Source of the DNA: an uncultured Acidobacteriota bacterium
Lineage (GTDB): Bacteria; Acidobacteriota; CAIWXX01
Assembly (NCBI GenBank): GCA_903916735.1
Contig: CAIWXX010000029.1
Span: 1 to 60,264, forward strand
Direction of reading: 5' to 3'
Length of the DNA: 60,264 nucleotides
The notes under the pieces were generated by a model. That model was not told the DNA's origin. It saw only the letters and a list, made by a program, of their open reading frames with translations, and ran no database searches. Of the stretch, positions 54,887-60,264 are shown piece by piece. Within the stretch, counting starts at the first letter, position 1; the number at the start of each line of letters is the position of its first letter. The position numbers and the translations under genes were made by a program.

Positions 54887-56221
54887 GTGATCGCCGAATC
54901 ATCAACGGATACCAATAATAGTCATAAGTTCTCTCTATTGCACAATTCTATTCCTGAAACGACAGTTCATGCTTTGAGCGGCTGGACCCCGGTTTTCATC
55001 CTTATCATTGCACTACCGGTCATAGCTCTCTTCGCGACAATTATTCATTTCGGCGTCAATATACCTTACCAGGACGACTACAACGCGGTCTTCGATTTTC
55101 TGAACAGGTTCACATCAACAGCTGACTTGCAGGAGAAGGCAAGGCTCCTCTTTGATAACCACAACGAGCATCGCATTGCTTTCGCGCGCGTCATCATCTA
55201 TGGCTGTTACCGGGTCATGGGATTCATCGATTTCTGCCCTCTAATGCTGATAGGTGATCTTAGCATCATCGTCCTGATTTTTACATTGTACCGCGGTATG
55301 AGGATCACGGAAAGAAAGCTGTTCGCGTTTCTGCCGGTGACGTTCTTACTCTGCCAGCCACAGTACTACGAAGCTATCACATGGGCACAGGTTTCGTTAT
55401 CGAATCTCTGGGTCTATGCTCTTGTCTTTCTATCGTTCCAGTTCCTGACTCGGTCTCATTCCAAGCTCTCAGTGGGAACCGGCCTCGCTTTGGCGCTCAT
55501 CGCCACTTACACACACGGAAATGGCATGCTGAGTTTGTTCATCGGTTTCCTCTGCCTGTTCCAACAGAGGCAGGTCCGTACAGCTCTCATCTGGTTTGCG
55601 ATAATGGTTCCGGCGATCGGCCTGTATTTCCACAACTGGAATGGGCCACACGGAAATTACACAGTGACTCTTCAACACCCCATACAGGCGACACGGTTTT
55701 TCTTCGCCTTCATTGGGTCGACATTGGGCCACACATTCATCCCAGGTTTTTTATGTTTTGCTCTGTTCCTTCTGCTAACACTGACACGATACGATCGCAA
55801 GAATGCCGGGGTCTATTTCTCGCTCCTATTTCTCTTTGCTACAGCGGCTGTAGCGGCAGTCACCCGTTCGCACGAGTCAGTTGAGTACGCCGGCGTTTCT
55901 CGGTATCGATTCGTCTCGACATTGTTTCTCGTAACAACCTACATCGCGTGCATCGAATGGATTGGCCCGGTGTGGCGGAGGCGCCTTTGGATCCCGGCTT
56001 TCATCCTAGTTATTGTCTTCAATGTCCTCAGTTATTGGAGGAACATCCCGCAAATGCGAGAAGAGAGAGAGGCCAGGATCTGGAGCGTGGAAGAGTGGGC
56101 GCGCACAGGGAAGCCCGATCACCTGTTCCATAACATGGTGGAGGCCGCTAGCAGTATGATGTCGAAGTCAATCAACCGCGGGATTTATCGTTTCCCGAAG
56201 GAGCTCGTCCTTGGTGAATAA
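54887..56221 (+). CDS. GT-C-like polytopic membrane protein
   Basis: 444 residues from GTG 54887, about 10-11 helices. The first loop has VNIPYQDDYNAVFDFLNRF, an adjacent Asp pair as expected for a GT-C catalytic base, and DNHNEHRIAFARVIIYGCY, seen in membrane proteins of polysaccharide clusters. No large soluble domain is attached, unlike its neighbours. The substrate is unknown. The next gene begins 11 bases before its stop, so the two are coupled. The start is uncertain because its ribosome site is distant. Confidence 0.68.
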   Translation: MIAESSTDTNNSHKFSLLHNSIPETTVHALSGWTPVFILIIALPVIALFATIIHFGVNIPYQDDYNAVFDFLNRFTSTADLQEKARLLFDNHNEHRIAFARVIIYGCYRVMGFIDFCPLMLIGDLSIIVLIFTLYRGMRITERKLFAFLPVTFLLCQPQYYEAITWAQVSLSNLWVYALVFLSFQFLTRSHSKLSVGTGLALALIATYTHGNGMLSLFIGFLCLFQQRQVRTALIWFAIMVPAIGLYFHNWNGPHGNYTVTLQHPIQATRFFFAFIGSTLGHTFIPGFLCFALFLLLTLTRYDRKNAGVYFSLLFLFATAAVAAVTRSHESVEYAGVSRYRFVSTLFLVTTYIACIEWIGPVWRRRLWIPAFILVIVFNVLSYWRNIPQMREEREARIWSVEEWARTGKPDHLFHNMVEAASSMMSKSINRGIYRFPKELVLGE

Positions 56222-58199
56222 CCCGATGAACTGTGAATTGACGGTCGACCCACGATGCTCGGTGAAAAATGATGAATCAGGGCGCGAGGATCGTCTCTGG
56301 AACAGCCGGTCTATTTTGGTGGCGGGTGTGCTCGTTATGATCACACTTTTGCTTGCTTTGAAAAGCGGACCCAACATGCCTGTCGATGACGCGGCGATCG
56401 GATTCCGTTACATAGAACGATTCGTTTCAGGGCACGGATTGACCTACAACGATCATGAACATGTACAGGGATTTAGCTGCCCACTGTATATCCTGTTGCT
56501 CTCAGGGCTCCATTTCTGTGGGTTGGGAATTCAACAGGCATCCATAGGCATGGGGATCGTGTTTTATGTCCTATCTGTCTTACTTGTTTTCTATCTTGCC
56601 TTCCGGATCACCAACTTGCTCGGCGGTGGGATCGCAGGAGTGACAATTGCCTTGCAGTGGTTTTATCGGTATCAGATTCTCAGCGGAATGGAAGTAGGGT
56701 TTGCCGTATGTCTCGGCTTATCCTCCATCTGCGCACTCGAAAGGAAGCGGCACACGCTCGCCGGATTTCTGATCGGCTTAGCCATCATCAATAAACTAGA
56801 TGCCGGGCTCCTTGCCGCAGCATGCGCTCTTGCTGCGGTGATTGTGCTGCGGCGCATTCCCTGGCGCATGGTATGCATGTCCATCCTTACCGCTTCGGGC
56901 TGGTTCCTTTTTGCCCTCTATTATTACGGTTCAATTTTACCGCAATCCATCCGTGCCAAAATCCATCACTCGGGCTTTTTCGATCCCTGGTGGATCTACC
57001 ATCTGCTGCGAAATGATAAACGCTATATAACCGTCATTCTCGTCTTTCTAGGCTTGGCGTTCTTATGGAAATCCATGTCTCAAGGCCCTCGACTCGCCTC
57101 CCTCGCCTTGATGTTTTGGTTTCTCTTTCACGGTCTGACATACTCTCTCTTGAATCTCGGGGCTAATTATCCCTGGTACCTGACCGCCCTCTTCCCACCC
57201 TTGCAGATATTGGGCACCTCTGGAATTTTCTGCTTGTATCGACCCAACGCAGGCTCATTGAAATCGATCTCCTTCCTGCTCACAACAATCTTATTTCTTG
57301 CTTTTTATTTTCCCACAAGGCATGAATTTGACTGGACAATTAATGATCTTGTTACAGGTTCCCCGCTTCGCTCTTGGGAAGTGTTTGACATGGATCGAAG
57401 ACTTCTCGGGATTTTTCTCAACCAGTATGCCGATCAGCAGGAAGTCCTCATCTCAGGGTTTGGCTGGACTGATTATGAATCCCGGTTACCGATCCGGGAT
57501 GACTCCCTCATCAATTCACAAAAGCTGCAGGAGAACATCTCATATTTCATTGGATATAATGAACGGATCAATCCCTTTGAAAAGCCCGGCGGGCCAGACA
57601 GCTTCATCCAGGTGGCGACGTTTGATCTGGCCTATGAGATGTTCGGTGGTGAAAACAAATGGTTCGTGCTTTACGCCAAGACCACATCGGCGATCGTGTT
57701 GCGAGGGGCACGGTTTCTAAAATATGGGTTGCGAGATTTTCCCCGTCCCGAGGCTTACTCCTTGGAGCAGGGAGTGCAACACATACGCATCGACGGGGAT
57801 CATATGAATGCACCTCCTCCCTCAGGAGCCGTCTTCACAATGGGTCGGCTGGCCAGCCCCGTGCGTCTCAGCTTCATACCACGAACATCCGGCCAAGTAC
57901 GGTTCACAGTTCTTGTCAACGGTATGACAATTTTTGATGAAATACATACTGCTATTCAGCCATCTGTGCCTCTTATCATCCCTTTCACCTTACATGATGA
58001 TCGTACCTCGATTGCATTTTTGACGACATCCGACAAAGATGTCAATCAACCCCAGCCAGTTGCCCGATGGGAAAATATGCGGATATTAATCGGAGATTCC
58101 TGGCCCGATGTGGAACGGATCACCAATCCGGTTCTCAGAGAAGCATGGTGCCGGCGAAACCAATGCTTAACCGACACGGGAAACGAGTCTCCAAAGTGA
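56211..58199 (+). CDS. GT-C-like membrane glycosyltransferase, AftB-like first loop
   Basis: 662 residues from GTG 56211. MPVDDAAIGFRYIERFVSGHGLTYNDHEHVQGFSCPLYILLL matches the first loop of AftB-like arabinofuranosyltransferases and relatives: Asp-Asp, an RY..N/R pair, GHGL and G.S.PLY. About 10 helices end near 400. The remaining ~250 residues are soluble with a beta-rich tail (RLSFIPRTSGQVRFTVLVNGMTIFDE). It should use a polyprenyl-phosphate sugar on the outer face of the membrane, though arabinose is not implied. It is the last gene of the large operon before a degenerate stretch. Confidence 0.78.
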   Translation: MVNNPMNCELTVDPRCSVKNDESGREDRLWNSRSILVAGVLVMITLLLALKSGPNMPVDDAAIGFRYIERFVSGHGLTYNDHEHVQGFSCPLYILLLSGLHFCGLGIQQASIGMGIVFYVLSVLLVFYLAFRITNLLGGGIAGVTIALQWFYRYQILSGMEVGFAVCLGLSSICALERKRHTLAGFLIGLAIINKLDAGLLAAACALAAVIVLRRIPWRMVCMSILTASGWFLFALYYYGSILPQSIRAKIHHSGFFDPWWIYHLLRNDKRYITVILVFLGLAFLWKSMSQGPRLASLALMFWFLFHGLTYSLLNLGANYPWYLTALFPPLQILGTSGIFCLYRPNAGSLKSISFLLTTILFLAFYFPTRHEFDWTINDLVTGSPLRSWEVFDMDRRLLGIFLNQYADQQEVLISGFGWTDYESRLPIRDDSLINSQKLQENISYFIGYNERINPFEKPGGPDSFIQVATFDLAYEMFGGENKWFVLYAKTTSAIVLRGARFLKYGLRDFPRPEAYSLEQGVQHIRIDGDHMNAPPPSGAVFTMGRLASPVRLSFIPRTSGQVRFTVLVNGMTIFDEIHTAIQPSVPLIIPFTLHDDRTSIAFLTTSDKDVNQPQPVARWENMRILIGDSWPDVERITNPVLREAWCRRNQCLTDTGNESPK

Positions 58200-59076
58200 T
58201 GCACCGTGCATCTTCCACATATTTCAACAAGGAAAGCACCCGGGAATATCCACAATAACAAATGATCCCAACCCGCCTGGTCGCAGATGTCCTTTGTTCC
58301 TATCTCACTCAAACACTGCCGGATAGGCGACTCTGAATAACATGGATTCGTCGTGAGCTCCCGACCCGGGCTGACTCGATAGTGTACTTGGCGCGCCAGC
58401 CTTCGTCGTCCTTGAAGGGAGGCTGCTCTTCGCGTAAGAGAATGTGGTTTTCGAGCACCAGGACATCCATTGCGGTGCGGCGGAAGCAGCGATGGGTATC
58501 GATTGGCGTGCAGACGATGGGCTCGCTGTGCGTGTTGAAAGCGATTAACAATGCCATACCGATGAGTTCTATAAGTACCACGACCTTGCCTGGACCGTCA
58601 CCTCCTTCAACGACGACCTGCTCGAATACGCGAAGGTTGGCGAATGAAACCTGGAGAGCTGGGTCCAAGAGGACCACTGGTGCCGGAACACCACCAACAG
58701 CTTCTTCCAGTTAACCAATTTCGCGAGATGAAGATACAAGGTGGTGAGATGATCGGCCGCCGGATGCGACAGATTCACGACAGGGGCGAGATACCGATCG
58801 GAACGACCGGCCTAGCGATGCACAATAGGGAGAAGACCGATCTCCACATGATCCACTGCACCCCCATCTAGTTCTGGCGTCGAACGATTGAAGTAGTGGA
58901 TCATGGCGCAATGCTACCCATACAGGTAATGTAGTTTTTATCCGACTGCTGATGAGGTGAACCGGTCAAGAATGACTCCTCATCTCTCCAGATAGTGCAG
59001 CGCGATCGACATTATGGGCAACAGAATGCGCACATGATTTCAGCAGCTAATATCAAGACGAGGCATCCCGGGGCGG
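58200..59076. other. Degenerate stretch of ~880 bases with gene remnants
   Basis: No intact gene. It holds the carbamoyltransferase tail at 58309-58560 on the minus strand, and plus-strand sequence near 58560-58650 reading DEFYKYHDLAWTVTSFNDDL before an in-frame TGA, which looks protein-derived but is unidentified. From ~58900 to 59076 I see nothing. Confidence 0.5.
58309..58560 (-). pseudogene. C-terminal remnant of a NodU-family carbamoyltransferase
   Basis: The minus-strand translation contains IAFNTHSEPIVCTPIDTHRCF and then DVLVLENHILLREEQPPFKDDEGW. These match the family ending, where NTSFN..GEPIVC.P.DA.RCF leads into D.LV.GN, a KEDQP block and a W(R/K). segment. About 60 residues survive; the metal-binding HHxxH domain is missing. 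The homology starts around 58560 and the frame stops at 58309. It differs clearly from the intact gene at 13750 (which ends after FVQKKQ without the QPP extension), so it came from another subfamily. Confidence 0.6.
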
Positions 59077-59724
59077 TCAACTCCACCGCGCCACAATTAG
59101 CAGATGAGGGTGTATATATCCCTGATCGATAGATTTGAACTGAACACTGAGTCCGGAATCTTCGTCCAGCCACCTGGAAATGATCTCCAGCGAAACATGA
59201 TGAATCCCCTGGCCGTATGTGAGACGGAGGACCTTCACCGACAAAAACTCCTGCATCTCATCCCAGGCGATTTTCATACGGCGCCGGGTGTCCATGCATT
59301 TGATCAGGAAGTGTCCCGTGGGATTCAGATGCCGGGCAAGGGCCCTCAGTAGATTGCGCTGATCATCCGGAGGCAGCAGGTAGAGTACGTCCACGACGGT
59401 GATGCCGTCGAAAAGTTCTTCTTCCTGTGGAAGGCACGGATTGCGGAATTCAAAAGATAGGTTTGTTAGAGCTGTCCCTTTTTGTGCGAACTGAACTTTA
59501 GCGGAGTCGGGCTCGATGCCGAGAATCCGGCGTTGAGGGGATTGGAGTGCCAGCATGCGCGCGAATATTCCTGAACCACTGCCGACATCGAGAATCCGGC
59601 CTTCCATAGGAACGGCGTCACAGATTTTTTCAAGCGGGCAGGTATGGCTCCTCATGTACAGATAGAAACGCTCGCTGATCGTCAGATTCGTGTATTGAGC
59701 GAGCGCCTTTTCTGTGAGCGTCAT
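59077..59724 (-). CDS. Class I SAM-dependent methyltransferase
   Basis: 215 residues. ILDVGSGSGIFARMLALQSPQRRILGIEPDSAKV gives motif I and II, with FDGITVVDVLYLLPPDDQRNLL and HFLIKCMDTRRRMK after. It looks like a small-molecule or polyprenyl-type methyltransferase; the substrate is unknown. Its ATG shares its A with the stop of the upstream radical SAM gene (TAATG), so they are translationally coupled and may act on the same compound. Confidence 0.85.
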   Translation of the reverse strand: MTLTEKALAQYTNLTISERFYLYMRSHTCPLEKICDAVPMEGRILDVGSGSGIFARMLALQSPQRRILGIEPDSAKVQFAQKGTALTNLSFEFRNPCLPQEEELFDGITVVDVLYLLPPDDQRNLLRALARHLNPTGHFLIKCMDTRRRMKIAWDEMQEFLSVKVLRLTYGQGIHHVSLEIISRWLDEDSGLSVQFKSIDQGYIHPHLLIVARWS

Positions 59725-60264
59725 TAGTTACTGAATAAGAGCGAATACGCTGTGCGACACTTTGAAAGTAGGTCCCGTGGCCCGCTGATCTTCGCGAGCC
59801 GACTCAGAAGGTAGTTCGGCCGGAGGTAAAAAGATCGAGTCGTTTTTTTCTGAAAAGCGCGGAGCTGTTCTTGTGTCAGGGCCTTGAGGCGCAGTGGGCT
59901 TCCCGTTGTGGAATCGAACACTGTTCGCGCCGGATCGAGATCGCCTGCTCGGATTGCCTCCTCTCGCATCGGCGTTCCCGGATCCGGAGTCGTAATTGAA
60001 AATGTGGCATAGTCACACGGCAATTGCAGAGCGAAATCGAGAGTCGCGTTCATCGATTCGGGAGTCTCACCCGTCAGTCCCAGCATGAAATAGGCCAGGG
60101 TCTCGATGCCATGCTTTCGGAGGAGCGCAAAAGCCTTCTTCGATTCTTCCAGGCCATGGCCTTTGTGATGCGCCGAGAGGAGTTCAGAGCTGCCTGTTTC
60201 GACTCCGATCATCATAAAGTGGCAACCCGCTCGTTTCGCGGCGATGATAATTTCTTCGTCGAGA
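59724..60264 (-). CDS. Radical SAM protein, C-terminal part (cut by the window edge)
   Basis: The frame runs through the right edge; about 179 residues are visible. CHFMMIGVETGSSELLS is the segment where radical SAM proteins of the B12-binding/Elp3-like class have GxESGSxxxL, followed by YFMLGLTGETPESMNATLDFAL and the TPDPGTPMREEA segment, all characteristic. The CxxxCxxC motif and any cobalamin domain lie beyond the window. It is coupled to the methyltransferase that follows it on the minus strand. Such pairs occur in lipid, glycan or natural-product pathways; which one cannot be said here. Confidence 0.85.
   Translation of the reverse strand, partial: LDEEIIIAAKRAGCHFMMIGVETGSSELLSAHHKGHGLEESKKAFALLRKHGIETLAYFMLGLTGETPESMNATLDFALQLPCDYATFSITTPDPGTPMREEAIRAGDLDPARTVFDSTTGSPLRLKALTQEQLRAFQKKTTRSFYLRPNYLLSRLAKISGPRDLLSKCRTAYSLLFSN

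Noticed and set aside
58560-58912. Plus-strand frames in the degenerate stretch (e.g. 58644-58871)
   Set aside because: They are interrupted by stops and match no family; DEFYKYHDLAWTVTSFNDDL looks like decayed protein but cannot be assigned.
1-60264. tRNA, rRNA or CRISPR array
   Set aside because: I looked for T-loop-like GGTTCGA motifs, conserved rRNA segments and regularly spaced repeats. The few GGTTCG hits lie in dispersed repeats or coding sequence, and no regular array was seen.

Overview
This window looks like a chromosomal stretch of an uncultured, environmental bacterium of moderate GC content. It shows Shine-Dalgarno sites, TTGAC/TATAAT-like promoters, a lipoprotein, a secreted repeat protein, an IS256-family insertion sequence, and many genes for surface-glycan assembly. 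I see no rRNA, tRNA, ribosomal-protein or other phylogenetic marker, so I cannot name a phylum. The family-B DNA polymerase, the MJ0619/Tes-like radical SAM protein and the many large GT-C membrane proteins fit candidate phyla known mainly from metagenomes, but that is inference.

Layout. 1-3.5 kb: a gene remnant, a Tes-like radical SAM enzyme and a sugar aminotransferase. 3.5-8.1 kb: a dispersed repeat, a methyltransferase, a GT2 glycosyltransferase, an intact IS256-type element with a perfect 9-bp target duplication, and broken GT-C genes. 8.2-17.7 kb: GT-C membrane glycosyltransferases and a NodU-type carbamoyltransferase followed by two tandem paralogous methyltransferases. 17.9-22.1 kb: a secreted protein with InlB-type repeats behind a strong promoter, and a B12-binding radical SAM protein. 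22.6-26.6 kb: a compact operon of flippase, methyltransferase, GT2 and FkbM methyltransferase. 26.7-31.2 kb: an opposing operon of a WecE-type aminotransferase, a GDP-mannose 3,5-epimerase-like enzyme and a GT-C protein. 31.4-33.1 kb: a GT4 gene bracketed by inverted copies of the dispersed repeat. 33.2-41.7 kb: mostly metabolic and informational genes (short asparaginase, GT2, FolB, MoaA, peptide-type binding protein, 2-hydroxyacid dehydrogenase, family-B DNA polymerase). 42.1-58.2 kb: six co-directional genes for very large GT-C proteins and a 1522-residue methyltransferase/coiled-coil/GT4 fusion. 58.2-60.3 kb: gene remnants, including the tail of a second carbamoyltransferase, then a methyltransferase and a radical SAM gene cut by the window end.

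How the genes work together. Most loci could jointly make, decorate and export a heterogeneous surface polysaccharide. Aminotransferases and the epimerase would supply unusual sugars. GT2/GT4 enzymes would act in the cytoplasm, the flippase would carry lipid-linked sugars across the membrane, and the GT-C proteins would use polyprenyl-linked donors outside. Methyl- and carbamoyltransferases would decorate or cap chains. The most striking object is the methyltransferase/coiled-coil/GT4 fusion: recurring landmarks in its coil lie 56, 56, 112 and 98 residues apart, all whole numbers of heptads, and one step is a near-perfect 168-bp DNA duplication. It resembles, by architecture only, the WbdD-type molecular ruler that sets O-antigen length.

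All product names come from reading motifs in the translations; no database search was run.
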